NCBI RefSeq assembly: GCF_900091435.1
Contig: NZ_FMCS01000003.1
Span: forward strand, 248,001-312,000
DNA from: Micromonospora chaiyaphumensis
Lineage (GTDB): Bacteria > Actinomycetota > Actinomycetes > Mycobacteriales > Micromonosporaceae
DNA length: 64,000 nt
Reading direction: 5' to 3'
Shown: positions 53,303 to 63,500 of the stretch, one piece after another
Numbering within the stretch: the stretch's first letter is position 1
Layout of the letters: each line of letters opens with the position of its first letter
Notes under the pieces: generated by a model
What the model saw: only the letters and a program-made list of their open reading frames with translations
Told to the model about the DNA's origin: nothing
Database searches by the model: none
Program-made: the position numbers and the translations under genes

Positions 53303-53869
53303 TTAGTCAGTGACAGTGATGACCATCTGGAGGCCGCTGTCCGGGTGGTAGCTCCAGGACGCATGGATGTGGTCCCAGTCGCCGCTCTGCCGGCCATCGA
53401 GGGCCCGCGTTGCGAGGACCTCCGCCCTGACCGAGTCCGACATCTTGAGCTCAGACCAGTAGCACTCGAGCGCGCTGAGGCTGAGCCCGCTGCTCTCCTC
53501 GCCGGCCCCGTGCAGGGTCAGCGTCTTGCCCTCGTCGCCCAGCATGGCGTCGCCCGCGAGAGAGCTGCCGCACTTCTCCTTGGCTAGCATGAGCGGTGAC
53601 TTCCGCTCGGCCAGCGGCGACGAGATCGGGCTCGCTTGGAAGGCCGTGTAGATGGCAGCTCCGGCCAGCAGGAGTGCCGCCACGGCGCCGGCCGCGATCA
53701 GCGCGACGGAGCGGCCGTTCAGGGCGAGGGACGGCTTGCTTTCGACGCTCTTGGGTGCGGCCGCCTCATGGAGATCAGCGGGGTCGAGATCCTGCGCCGA
53801 GGTGGCCCGAGGAAGCTCGTACTGATCCGTGGGTTGTTCGGTCGGGGTGGCATGGGTCGGGTCGGTCAT
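53303..53869 (-). CDS. Single-pass membrane-anchored protein, unknown
   Basis: 188 residues. Cytosolic acidic/Pro N-terminus (~50 residues), one transmembrane helix (SVALIAAGAVAALLLAGAAIYTAF, ~54-77) and an extracytoplasmic domain of ~110 residues with two Cys (KEKCGSS, LECYWSE) that could form a disulfide. The C-terminal WDHIHASWSYHPDSGLQMVITV is beta-like. Not recognised; same strand as the two lipoprotein genes. Confidence 0.6.
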   Translation of the reverse strand: MTDPTHATPTEQPTDQYELPRATSAQDLDPADLHEAAAPKSVESKPSLALNGRSVALIAAGAVAALLLAGAAIYTAFQASPISSPLAERKSPLMLAKEKCGSSLAGDAMLGDEGKTLTLHGAGEESSGLSLSALECYWSELKMSDSVRAEVLATRALDGRQSGDWDHIHASWSYHPDSGLQMVITVTD

Positions 53870-53909
53870 GATGGTCTCCTCGGTGAACGCGCCAAGGGGC
53901 AGGGACAGG

Positions 53910-53935
53910 CGGGGCGGGCGGTGGTGCCCGCCCCG
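53910..53935 (-). terminator. 10-bp GC-rich hairpin after the DUF4352 gene
   Basis: CGGGGCGGGC-N6-GCCCGCCCCG lies 14 bp past the stop of the DUF4352 gene. It probably ends that transcript, so the genes below 53.87 kb may use their own promoter. Confidence 0.6.
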
Positions 53936-53948
53936 GTCGAGCGGTGGA

Positions 53949-54479
53949 TCAGGTGAGGGAGACGGTCACGCCGCCGGAGAACATCGAGTCGTGGAGCTCG
54001 AGCTTGGTGAGCTTCACGTTCTTCGGGATGTCGAAGACGAACACGCCGGTCACCTGGTTGCCGGGGTTGATCTCCTCGAAGAAGGTGCTCGCCTCCTTGT
54101 TCGCGTAGAGGCCGGCCTCGGTGTCGGAGGAGTATTCGGTGCCGTCGGCGGCGAGAGCCTTCTGGCTGCTGCCGTCGAGGGTCTGCGCCTCCTTGCCGAT
54201 GTTCTTGACGTTGACCGTGATCAGGCAGAACTGGCCCTGGGCCTTGTCGCCGATCATCGACGTGCCGACCTTCGCGACGCCGCACTTGGACGACTTGACG
54301 GTGAACTCGAACTTCCCGTCCCGGGCCGGCTGGCCGATCTTCGCGGTCTTCGCCGGCTTGTCCTCGCCCTTGGCGCCGCCGTCGGACTTGCTGCTGGTGC
54401 CCTCGTCGGTGCTGCCCGCGCCGCATCCGAGGGCGACGAGACCGGTGGCGAGCAGAGCGAGAGTGGTGATCTTGCGCAT
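53949..54479 (-). CDS. DUF4352-domain lipoprotein
   Basis: 176 residues. Lipoprotein signal MRKITTLALLATGLVALGC with lipobox VALGC, a Ser/Asp/Lys linker (~20-45), then the DUF4352 immunoglobulin-like beta sandwich: FEFTVKSSKCGV, FCLITVNVKNIGKEAQTL, SDTEAGLYANKEASTFFEEINPGNQVTGVFVFDIPK. Outer leaflet of the membrane. It starts 100 bp from the divergent methylase gene. Confidence 0.8.
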   Translation of the reverse strand: MRKITTLALLATGLVALGCGAGSTDEGTSSKSDGGAKGEDKPAKTAKIGQPARDGKFEFTVKSSKCGVAKVGTSMIGDKAQGQFCLITVNVKNIGKEAQTLDGSSQKALAADGTEYSSDTEAGLYANKEASTFFEEINPGNQVTGVFVFDIPKNVKLTKLELHDSMFSGGVTVSLT

Positions 54480-54534
54480 CGTTTTCCTCCTGCTGTGAAC
54501 GTGGCGGCGTCAATGAGAGCATCATCTGTGAACG

Positions 54535-54560
54535 CTGTCAACACACATGATGCTTGACAG
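54535..54560. promoter_or_regulatory. Inverted repeat in the divergent promoter of the defence region
   Basis: CTGTCAA-N12-TTGACAG is a perfect 7-bp inverted repeat between the DUF4352 and methylase starts. Each arm contains a -35-like TTGACA facing its own gene. TGTGACACA, a smaller palindrome, follows at 54562. It may be the site of a regulator that controls both directions, possibly the HTH of the methylase itself. Confidence 0.5.
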
Positions 54561-54578
54561 GTGTGACACACTCCGAAC

Positions 54579-56498
54579 GTGCAGGAGACACCGACCATCA
54601 CCGCAGCGGAGATCGCCCGGCTCGCCGGTGTCGGTCGGGCCGCAGTCAGCAACTGGCGCAAACGGCATGCCGACTTCCCCGCCCCGGTAGGCGGCACCGC
54701 GGCCAGTCCCGAGTTCGACCTGGGACAGGTCGAGCAATGGCTCCACGCCCAGGGGAAACTTCCCGAGCTAGCCAGCGCCGACCGGCTGTGGCGGCACCTC
54801 GCCGCCGCCAGCCAGTCACCCGCCGCCGGCCTGGCCGCCGTCGGCGCCCTGCTCCTCGCTCGGCAACGCGTTCAGCGCCCCGGTCGATCAGCGGATCCGC
54901 AGCTCAAGCCGCTGCTGCCCGACATCGACGCGCTCGTCGACGAACTCGGACCGCAGGGCGCGTTCGACGCGCTGTGGCAACGGTTCTCCGCGCCCGGCCC
55001 CGGCCGCCCGTTCGCCACCCCGGATGACCTGGCCGACTTGATGGCCGGGCTCGCCGGCGTCGGCGGCGGCTCCGTCCTCGACCCGGCGGCCGGCTCCGGC
55101 GCCACGCTGCGCGCCGCCGTCCGCGCTGGCTGCACCTCGGCGTACGGGCAGGAGATCGACGAGGACCTCGCCCGACTCGCCGGACTGTGGCTGGCCTTGC
55201 GTGACGTGGCAGGGGAGGTCTGCACCGGTGACTCGCTGCGCGCCGACGCATTCGCCGGCCGCACCTTCGACGCCGTCGTCTGCCACCCGCCGTTCGGGAC
55301 GACCAACTGGGGCGACGAGGAGCTCGGCCACGACCCCCGCTGGATCGTCGGCACCACCCCGCGTACCGAGCCGGAGCTGGCCTGGGCCCAGCACGCCCTC
55401 GCCCACCTGCGCGCCGGCGGACACGCGGTCCTGCTGATGCCACCCACCGTCGCCAGTCGCCGCGCCGGTCGCCGTATCCGCGCCGAGCTGCTGCGCCGCG
55501 GCGCGCTGCGGGCCGTCATCGCGCTCCCGCCAGGGGTAGCCGCGCCGCACGGCGTGCCCCTGCACCTGTGGGTGCTGCGGCGGCCGGCGCCGGACGCGCC
55601 GCCACCGGCGCGAACGCTATTGATCGACGCCGCCGGCGGTGACGCTGCCGAGACTTGCCCGAGGATCCTTGCCGTGTGGCGGGCCTTCGCCGCCGCACCC
55701 GACGCGGAAGTCGAGGAGGTCGGCTTCGCTCGGGCGGTGCCGGTCATCGAGCTGCTCGACGAGGAGGTCGACCTCACCCCGGCGCGCCGCCAGCCTGCGG
55801 TCGGAGGCGAGGCGACGGGGGAGCATCTGGTACGCACCAGAGAGCGGCTCGCTGCCATAGTCGGTGACCTGCCAGGGCTGATGCCGCAGGTGACGCCGGC
55901 ACCCGAAGGCCCGGATGGGGAGTTCCTGTCGGTGGGAGAGCTGGCTCGCGCAGGCGCGCTGCAACTGCTTGGCCCGATCCGTGCATCGTCATCCGAGGGC
56001 GGTGGGCCGTCAGTGGGCGGGCCATCGGTGTTGACCGTGCAGGACGTGCTAAGTGGCGAAGGCCCCTCCGGTCGGGACGACGGGCGGCTCGATCAGGAGA
56101 TCCGGCTCGCCGCCGGGGACGTGGTGGTGCCGATGATCGCGCGGCAGCTCACCGCCCGGGTGGTGACGACCGATGGGGCGCTGCTCGGACGGAACCTCTA
56201 CCTGCTGCGGCCCAATCCGGCGGCGCTGAACTCGTGGTTCCTCGCCGGGCAGCTGCGCACTTCGGCGAACGAAAAGCAGGCGTCCAGCCTGTCCGGGACA
56301 CTGCGGTTCGACATCCGGCGGGCGCAGGTGCGGCGGCTGTCGCTGGACGAGCAGCGCGTGCACGGGGAGGCGTTCCTGCGACTCGACGCCTTTGAGTCGG
56401 CAATCCGACAGGCAACAGCGCTCGGCGCGGAGTTGGTCCAGCTTACGGCAGACGGTTTGGCCAATGGTGGCCTGCGCCCTGAGCATCGTCCGCGATGA
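54579..56498 (+). CDS. N6-adenine DNA methylase with N-terminal HTH
   Basis: 639 residues from GTG 54579. Residues ~5-60 form a small HTH (ITAAEIARLAGVGRAAVSNWRKRH). The Rossmann methylase core follows: motif I VLDPAAGSGATLRAAV (~165-180), acidic GQEIDEDLARLAGL, and motif IV CHPPFGTTNW, where His replaces the usual Asn of NPPF. A C-terminal region with specificity-like features (VVVPMIARQLTARV, LNSWFLAGQLRT) resembles the end of type I HsdM/HsdS. The HTH fusion may allow DNA binding or self-control. First gene of the plus-strand defence set, 179 bp before the kinase. Confidence 0.82.
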   Translation: MQETPTITAAEIARLAGVGRAAVSNWRKRHADFPAPVGGTAASPEFDLGQVEQWLHAQGKLPELASADRLWRHLAAASQSPAAGLAAVGALLLARQRVQRPGRSADPQLKPLLPDIDALVDELGPQGAFDALWQRFSAPGPGRPFATPDDLADLMAGLAGVGGGSVLDPAAGSGATLRAAVRAGCTSAYGQEIDEDLARLAGLWLALRDVAGEVCTGDSLRADAFAGRTFDAVVCHPPFGTTNWGDEELGHDPRWIVGTTPRTEPELAWAQHALAHLRAGGHAVLLMPPTVASRRAGRRIRAELLRRGALRAVIALPPGVAAPHGVPLHLWVLRRPAPDAPPPARTLLIDAAGGDAAETCPRILAVWRAFAAAPDAEVEEVGFARAVPVIELLDEEVDLTPARRQPAVGGEATGEHLVRTRERLAAIVGDLPGLMPQVTPAPEGPDGEFLSVGELARAGALQLLGPIRASSSEGGGPSVGGPSVLTVQDVLSGEGPSGRDDGRLDQEIRLAAGDVVVPMIARQLTARVVTTDGALLGRNLYLLRPNPAALNSWFLAGQLRTSANEKQASSLSGTLRFDIRRAQVRRLSLDEQRVHGEAFLRLDAFESAIRQATALGAELVQLTADGLANGGLRPEHRPR

Positions 56499-56677
56499 GC
56501 GCCTGTTGCAGCGTTCAACTCGGATCGAAGTTCGTGACTCCCCGCCATCGGGCCAGCACACTGCGCCAAAGGGGCACTAGCAGCCTGATCATCCAACGTT
56601 GTACCGTCATGCGTCCGTCAGGCGTGGGGCCGACATGGCGGAGCAGCACGGGGCAGGTGTCATCGTGAGGGGGACGA

Positions 56678-57745
56678 ATGACGCTGGGTAACATCGGCGG
56701 CTATGAGCTAGTCCGACCGCTCGGGTCGGGCGGCATGGGCGACGTGTTCTTCGCCGTGTCGCCGACCGCCGACCGTGTCGCGCTCAAGGTGATCAAGCAG
56801 CACCTCGTTGAGGAGCCGACGGTTCGGGATCGGTTCGCTGCGGAGGTCGACAGCCTCAAGCTGGTCTTCGGCTCGCGGGTGGCTCGCCTCGAGAACGCCG
56901 ACCCTTTCGCGAACCCGGCCTGGCTCGCTGTCGAGTACGTCCCCGGCGCCACGCTGCGCCAGCACGTCGACGCCCGTGGCCCGCTCACGCTGCCGGTGGC
57001 CGCCATGGCCGGCGCGATGCTCGCCGACGGCCTGGCCAAGGTGCACCAGGTCGGGCTCCTGCACCGCGACCTCAAGCCGCAGAACATCATCCTCGGCCCG
57101 GACGGCCCGAAGCTCATCGACTTCGGTTTGGCGGTGCTGGTCGACCGCGAGCACTACCTGACCGAAGCCGGGGCTCTCGTCGGCACGCCCGCCTACATGT
57201 CTCCCGAGCAGGTCCGCGGCGAGCGGGAGCTGACGCCCGCCGTCGACATCTACGGCCTTGCCGCGACACTCGTCTTCGCGCTCACCGGGCATGGCCTCTA
57301 CCCGCCGACCAACTCCTGGAACCTGTTGCTGCGGATCACGGAGCCAAGCGACCTGCCCGACCTCTCCGGTGTGCCGGCTGAGCTGGCACCGTTGCTCGGC
57401 GCGATGCTGGCGTTCGACCCGACCTCCCGCCCCGGGCTGGACACCGTCCGCACGCGGCTGCTGGAAGTCGCCACGGCCACCAGCGGCAGGACGGCCCTCG
57501 AGCTGCGGCAAGAGGTCGCCGCGCTCACCTACGACGGAGACACGGAGCTGCTTGTTCCGCAGGGCCTCGAAGATCCAAAAGAGGAGCCCGAGGATCTGCC
57601 CGTCGTCGAGGAGCAGAGCACCGTGGAGGTGCCGGAGACGACGCCCACGAAGGTCGACCCCGTGGGGGCCCCCAATCCGCCTGTCGATGTCAGTTGGCTG
57701 GTCGACAAGATGCGCCGCCAGTACGCCCGCCGCTCGACCCTGTAG
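56678..57745 (+). CDS. Serine/threonine protein kinase, cytosolic
   Basis: 355 residues; AGGGGG before the ATG. Hanks kinase motifs: G-loop LGSGGMGDVFFA (~15-26), ALKVIK Lys, catalytic HRDLKPQNII (~128-137), DFGLAV, GTPAYMSPEQ activation segment and DIYGLAATLVFALTG. There is no transmembrane helix or PASTA domain, unlike housekeeping PknB. The C-terminal ~90 residues are acidic and Pro/Val/Thr-rich, ending in SWLVDKMRRQYARRSTL. It sits 14 bp upstream of the helicase gene, so it is probably cotranscribed and may phosphorylate a system component. Confidence 0.9.
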   Translation: MTLGNIGGYELVRPLGSGGMGDVFFAVSPTADRVALKVIKQHLVEEPTVRDRFAAEVDSLKLVFGSRVARLENADPFANPAWLAVEYVPGATLRQHVDARGPLTLPVAAMAGAMLADGLAKVHQVGLLHRDLKPQNIILGPDGPKLIDFGLAVLVDREHYLTEAGALVGTPAYMSPEQVRGERELTPAVDIYGLAATLVFALTGHGLYPPTNSWNLLLRITEPSDLPDLSGVPAELAPLLGAMLAFDPTSRPGLDTVRTRLLEVATATSGRTALELRQEVAALTYDGDTELLVPQGLEDPKEEPEDLPVVEEQSTVEVPETTPTKVDPVGAPNPPVDVSWLVDKMRRQYARRSTL

Positions 57746-57759
57746 GAAGGCTCCACCCC

Positions 57760-60561
57760 ATGACCACCTCCCAGGACGCCACCTTCGCCCCGGGCTCCCG
57801 CATCGTCGTCCGCGACGAGGAATGGCTGGTCCGCACCGTCAAGACCGGCACCGCGGACGGCACCATGATCAAAGCCGTCGGGGTCTCTGAGTTCGTGCAG
57901 GACGTCGAGGCGACCTTCTTCACCGCGCTGGACGAGATCCAGGCGATGCGCCCCGAGGAAACGATCCTGGTCCCGGACACCTCGTCCCGGTTCCGGCAGA
58001 GCCGGCTCTTCCTGGAAGCTGTGCTGCGGCGAACCCCGCTGCCCCGCACCGAGCGCGGCCTGGCCCTGGCCGACCGATTCCTGCTCGACCCGCTGACCTA
58101 CCAGCAGCGCCCGGTCGAGCTGGCCCTGTCCGGCCTGCAGCCACGGATCCTGCTCGCCGACGTGGTCGGTCTCGGCAAGACCCTCGAGATCGGGCTGATC
58201 CTCGCCGAACTGATCCGCCGGGGCCGGGGCGACCGGATCCTGGTCGTCTCGCCGCAGCAGGTGCTCGAGCAGTTCCAGCGGGAGCTCTGGACCCGGTTCG
58301 CCATCCCGCTGGTGCGACTCGACTCGACCGGCATCCAGCGCATCCAGCAGGAGATCCCCGCCGGGAGAAACCCGTTCACCTACTTCAAGCGGGCCATCAT
58401 CTCCGTCGACACGCTCAAGGACGCCGGCCAGTTCGGCCACCACCTCGACGCCACCACCTGGGACGTGGTCGTCATCGACGAGTCGCACAACCTCATCAAC
58501 AAGGGCACCCAGCGCAACGAACTGGCCCGCCGGCTCGCCGCGAAGACCGACGCCCTGCTGCTGGCCAGCGCCACCCCGCACAACGGCAACAGGGAGTCCT
58601 TCGCCCAGCTGATCTCCCTGCTCGACCCGGCGGCCATCGCCAACGAGAAGGACTACGAGGCCAAGGACATCGCCCACCTCTACCTACGCCGCACGAAGAT
58701 CAGCCCAGAGGTACGCGACCAGATCGGCGACCGGTGGGCCGACCGTGGCCCGTCCCAGGCGCTGCACTGCCAGGCCAGTGTGCTCGAGGAGCAGATCTTC
58801 GACGAGCTGACCGACGTGTGGCTGGCCGGCAAGTGGAGCGACGAGGCGATCACCGGTCAGCACCGGCTCTTCCCGTACACGCTGTTGAAGTCCTTCCTCT
58901 CCTCGCACCGTGCGCTGCACGAGACGGTGACCAACCGGCGGAAGAAGGCCACCGGCACCGAGCGGGTGGCCCTCGATCGGCTCGCGGAGCTGACCTCCGC
59001 GATGACCGACCGCGACTCCAGCAAGCTGCGGAAGCTGGTCGAGGAGCTGAAGAAGATCGGGGTCGGCAAGGGCAGCGACACCCGGGCGGTGGTCTTCTCC
59101 GAGCGGGTGCCGACCATCAAGTGGCTCGCCGAGGTCGTCCCCGGACTGCTCGGTCTCAAGCCGAACGCCGTCCGGGTCCTGCACGGCGGCATCGCCGACC
59201 AGGACGAGCAGAAGATCCTGCAGGAGTTCGAGCTGGCCGGCAGCGAGGTGCGGCTGCTGTTCACCGGTGACGTCGCCTCCGAGGGCGTGAACCTGCACCA
59301 GCAGTGCCACCACCTGATCCACTACGACATCCCGTGGAGCTTGATCCGGATCGAGCAGCGCAACGGCCGGATCGACCGCTACGGGCAGAAGCACCAGCCC
59401 CAGTTCCGCGCGCTCATCCTCACCTCCGACCGTGAGGACGCGAAGGACGACCGCACGGTCTCCGAGAAGCTCCTCGACCGCGAGGCGGTCGCCCACCGTA
59501 GCCTCGGCAGCGTCGAAGCCGCGACGGGCCTCTACGACGCCAAGGCCGAGGAGGACCGGCTGGTCCGAGACCTGCTCAACGGCAAGTCGGTGGACGAGTC
59601 CTATGAGGCCGCGCACGCCGAGATCGACGTGATGGCCGACCTCTTCGGCGACGTCGGCACCGCCCCCGTCGCGGCCGACGTCCCCCAGGCCCGGGTGCCG
59701 AAGCTCTTCGCCTCCACCCAGGATTTCGTCGACGCTGCCCTGTACGAGATCTACGAGGACCGGCCCGAGGACCACATCGACCTGCGTCGCGAGGATGAGC
59801 TGCTGACCTTCCTCGCCCCCGACGACCTGGTGCACCGGCTCACCGACCTGCCCCGCTCCTACCTCCGCGCGCACCGCGAAGGTGAGGACTTGCGGCTCAA
59901 GGTCACCTTCGACCGCAAGCTCGCCCAGCGCAAGCTCGACCAGGCCCGGCAGAGCAAGACGCCGATGTGGCCGGAGATCGCTTTCCTCAGCGATGTCCAC
60001 CCGATGGTCGACTGGCTAGTCGACAAGGTCCTCATCCGCCTCGGCCGCCAGCAGGCTCCGGTGCTCACCGCCGACGTGACCGCACCGACCTACCTAATCC
60101 AAGGCGTCTACGCCAACCGCCTCGGCCAGCCGACCGTCGTTCAGTGGATGGCCGTCTCCGGCCTGCCCGCAGCGCCCGAGATTCGGCCCATGGACGAGGT
60201 GCTCCGGGAGGCCAACGTCGGCCCGTCGATGGTCAACCGCGCCGAGGCTGTCGCGCTCGAACCATTGAGGCAGCTCCTGCCGCAGGCCGTCGATGCTGCC
60301 CGGAATGACCTGGAGGGCAAGCGCGCCGAGTGGGCGGAGGCCAACGCCGAGCCGCTACGGAAGTATCGCCAGCAGTTGACGCACTTCCAGCAGGCCAGCC
60401 TCTTCGACGAGTTGCCGGCGCCGCATCGTGAAAAGCGCCGCCAGCGTGTCGACGCCACCATCCAGGAGCAGCACGACCTGCTCGACCGCTTGGAAACCGA
60501 CGGCGACCCGCTGCTGCGGGTCCTCGCCGTCCTCGTACCGTCCCCGGAGAGTGCAGCATGA
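57760..60561 (+). CDS. drmD: SNF2-family helicase, DISARM DrmD type
   Basis: 933 residues from ATG 57760 (GGAAGG 9 nt upstream). N-terminal ~120 residues begin with PGSRIVVRDEEWLVRTV. Helicase motifs: I ADVVGLGKTLEIG (~129-141), II VIDESHNL (DESH box), III ASATPHNG, then in the second lobe FSERVPTIKWLAE, LFTGDVASEGVNLHQ and VI RIEQRNGRIDRYGQ. A ~300-residue helical C-terminus follows. The sequence and its place directly before a large Eco57I-type methylase match DrmD of class 1 DISARM, which restricts incoming phage DNA. The stop overlaps the methylase start (ATGA). Confidence 0.82.
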   Translation: MTTSQDATFAPGSRIVVRDEEWLVRTVKTGTADGTMIKAVGVSEFVQDVEATFFTALDEIQAMRPEETILVPDTSSRFRQSRLFLEAVLRRTPLPRTERGLALADRFLLDPLTYQQRPVELALSGLQPRILLADVVGLGKTLEIGLILAELIRRGRGDRILVVSPQQVLEQFQRELWTRFAIPLVRLDSTGIQRIQQEIPAGRNPFTYFKRAIISVDTLKDAGQFGHHLDATTWDVVVIDESHNLINKGTQRNELARRLAAKTDALLLASATPHNGNRESFAQLISLLDPAAIANEKDYEAKDIAHLYLRRTKISPEVRDQIGDRWADRGPSQALHCQASVLEEQIFDELTDVWLAGKWSDEAITGQHRLFPYTLLKSFLSSHRALHETVTNRRKKATGTERVALDRLAELTSAMTDRDSSKLRKLVEELKKIGVGKGSDTRAVVFSERVPTIKWLAEVVPGLLGLKPNAVRVLHGGIADQDEQKILQEFELAGSEVRLLFTGDVASEGVNLHQQCHHLIHYDIPWSLIRIEQRNGRIDRYGQKHQPQFRALILTSDREDAKDDRTVSEKLLDREAVAHRSLGSVEAATGLYDAKAEEDRLVRDLLNGKSVDESYEAAHAEIDVMADLFGDVGTAPVAADVPQARVPKLFASTQDFVDAALYEIYEDRPEDHIDLRREDELLTFLAPDDLVHRLTDLPRSYLRAHREGEDLRLKVTFDRKLAQRKLDQARQSKTPMWPEIAFLSDVHPMVDWLVDKVLIRLGRQQAPVLTADVTAPTYLIQGVYANRLGQPTVVQWMAVSGLPAAPEIRPMDEVLREANVGPSMVNRAEAVALEPLRQLLPQAVDAARNDLEGKRAEWAEANAEPLRKYRQQLTHFQQASLFDELPAPHREKRRQRVDATIQEQHDLLDRLETDGDPLLRVLAVLVPSPESAA

Positions 60562-63500
60562 GTTTCGAGTCGCTGACCAACCGCGGCGAATACCTCTCCG
60601 CGCACTACCTCGCCGAGATCCTGCCCACCACTCTCAAGGGCGGTCTGCTAAAGCAGTGGTCCGAGGATGAGAAGGCCAACCGGGTCACACCCCGCGCCGG
60701 GCTGCGCGGCCTGCGCCGGCTCTACTTCGAGGCCAAGACCGAGCTGGCCGACGACGAGTTCTTCGACCCGGAGCGGCTGCGCAAGTTGCACCAGGACCTG
60801 TTGCGGGCACTCGGTTTCGAGCCGCAGCCGCAGACCATCACCGTCGAACGGGCCGGCCAGGAACACCAGATCAAGGTGGCTCACGCGGAGCTGACCACCG
60901 CGCACGGCATCGTGGCGCTCGACTGCGGCTGGGCCGTCGACACCGAGGCCGCCCAGGACCCGGACGACGCCGGCCGGCTGCTCGACCCGGTCACGCTGGC
61001 CGCGAACGAGACCATCGAGACCGGCGCGAAGCTCGCCTCCTGGCTGTTCGCCGCCGACAGCCCGAAGCCCCGCTACGTGCTCATCCTCAGCGGTGGCGTC
61101 ATCACCCTCGCCGACCGCAGCGCCTGGGGCGAGGGCCGGTACCTCGCCGTGAGCCTTGACACCGCCTACGGCCGCAACGACGACAAGGAGTACGACGTCG
61201 TCGCCGCCCTCTTCGGCGCCGACTCGCTGCGGCCGCCCACCGAGGGCGGCTCTGAACCCCTCGCCGACCTGGTCGCCGGCTCCCGTCAGCACGCTGTCGG
61301 CGTCTCGAGCGAACTGCGCGAGGGCTTGAAGGTCTCCGTCGAGCTCATCGCCAACGAGGTCCTCGACCGCATCCGGCAGGCCGGCTACCAGCCGCAACAG
61401 GTAATGGACCTCGACGAGCTGGCCAAGGAGCTCGGCCGGGAAGCACTCCGCTACCTCTACCGGATCCTCTTCCTGCTCTACGCCGAGGCCCGACCCGAGC
61501 TCGGCGTGCTCCCGGTCAACGACCGCGAGTACGTCGAGGGCTACAGCCTTACTCGCATCGGCGACCTCGTCTCCCGCCGGCTTGCCCCCTCCGCCGAGGG
61601 CGGATTCCACCTGCACGAGTCGCTCGACCTTCTCTTCCGTATGGTCAACGAGGGCCACCGGCCCCGCGGTGGCGCGGAAGTCGACGACAAGGCCAGCGAG
61701 GGTGAGGGCCTCCGCTTCGAGCCGATGCGCTCGGACCTGTTCCTGCCGGAAAAGACCAAGCTCATCGGCCGTCTCATCGCCGAGCCCGGTAGCGATCCCG
61801 ACGACCCCGACGGCCCGAAGATCGACACCCGGCTGCGCAACAAGGTCCTCTACCAGGTGCTGCGCCGGCTGATGCTCACCAAGGGCGCCAAGAAGCGCCG
61901 CGGCGGCTTCATCTCGTACGCCCAGCTCGGCATCAACCAGCTCGGCGCTGTCTACGAGGGCCTGATGTCGTACACCGGCTTCGTCGCCACCGAGCAGCTC
62001 TACGAGGTCGCCAAGAACGGCGACCCCAAGGACGGCTCGTGGATGATCCCGGCCTCCAAGGCCGAGGAGTACGAGGACAGCGTCTTCGTCTACAAGGAGG
62101 ACCCGTACACGGGCGTGCGCAGCCGGGTCAGCTACGCCCCCGGCGCGTTCGTCTACCGGCTCGCCGGCCGGGACCGGCAGACCAGCGCCTCCTACTACAC
62201 CCCCCAGTCGCTCACCGAGGTCACTGTCCAGCTCGCCCTGAAGTACCGCCTGGACCAAGGCGGCACCGTCACCAAGGCCCGTGAGCTGCTGAACTGGACA
62301 ATCTGCGAGCCGGCGCTCGGCTCTGGTGCGTTCCTCAACGAGGCAATCAACCAGGTCGCCGCTGAATACCTGCGCCGTCGCCAGGAGGAGCTCGGCATCA
62401 GCCTCGACCCGGAGCAGTATCACCTCGAACTCCAGCGGGTAAAGGCGTATATCGCCCTCCACAACTGCTACGGCGTCGACCTCAACCGCACCGCCGTCGA
62501 GCTCGCCGAGGTGTCGCTCTGGCTCAACGTCATGCACGCAGGCCTCCGGGCGCCCTGGTTCGGCCTGCACCTCCAACGCGGTAACTCGCTCATCGGCGGC
62601 GGTCGGAAGCTCTACGGCCCGAAGCAGCTCGCTGACAAGTCCTGGCTGACCACAGCGCCGGCGGAGAAGCCGTTCCGGGACGGGGCGATCGACGACGGCA
62701 CCATTCACCACTTCCTGCTGCCAGCCGACGGGTGGGGCGCAGTTGCGGGGGAGAAGGAAGCCCGCGAGCTGGCACCTGAGGAGACTGCCAAGCTCAAGGC
62801 ATGGCGTGCGGCGATGAAGCGCGTCCCGTCCGGCAAGGGGAAGAACTCGCAGGTCAAGCGGTTGCAGGCGCTCGCCCGTCGGGTGGAGTTTCTCTGGGAC
62901 CTGGTACAGCAGCGCCTCGCCATCTCGGAGCGGGAAATCCGCCGCGACATCAGAGTCTGGGAAGCTGAAGACCTGCCGCCGGTGACCGAGGCGGTGCCCC
63001 GGGAGAAGATCCTCGAAGACCTAACCGCGCCTGGCGCGCCGTACTGGCGGCTCAAGACATTGATGGACGTCTGGTGTGCGCTCTGGTTCTGGCCACTGGA
63101 CAAGGTTGGCCTGCTGGATGGCTCAGATTCCGTGTATCCGACAGCGCCCGTCGAGGTCAGTCATGTCAAAGAACTGCCGGTGTACGACGAGGCACCGGCA
63201 TACGAGACGGCGGACCTTTTCGGTCAGGTGGCGCCGCAGCAACCCAAGTTGCCGACCAAGCCGACCGGCTCCCGTAAGATGACGGTGGCGGAGCAGCTCC
63301 GTAAGCAGGTGTCGCTGGCCGACCTGGATGAATGGCTCACCTTTGCTGAGGCGCTGATCGGCCGCTCGGACATCCAGGCAGAGTCGCTGCTCAGCAACTT
63401 TTCGTCGCTGTCTCAGCTAGGCGAGTACGAGGACGTGCTCCCTGGTCTGCTGGGCATGGATGAGTCCTACCGGCTTGCCGACCGCTTCCCCTGGCTACAA

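Noticed and set aside
60648..62711. 687-codon open frame on the minus strand
   Set aside because: Antisense shadow of the DrmMI-type methylase; Val/Leu/Glu/Gly repeats are typical of complementary high-GC frames.
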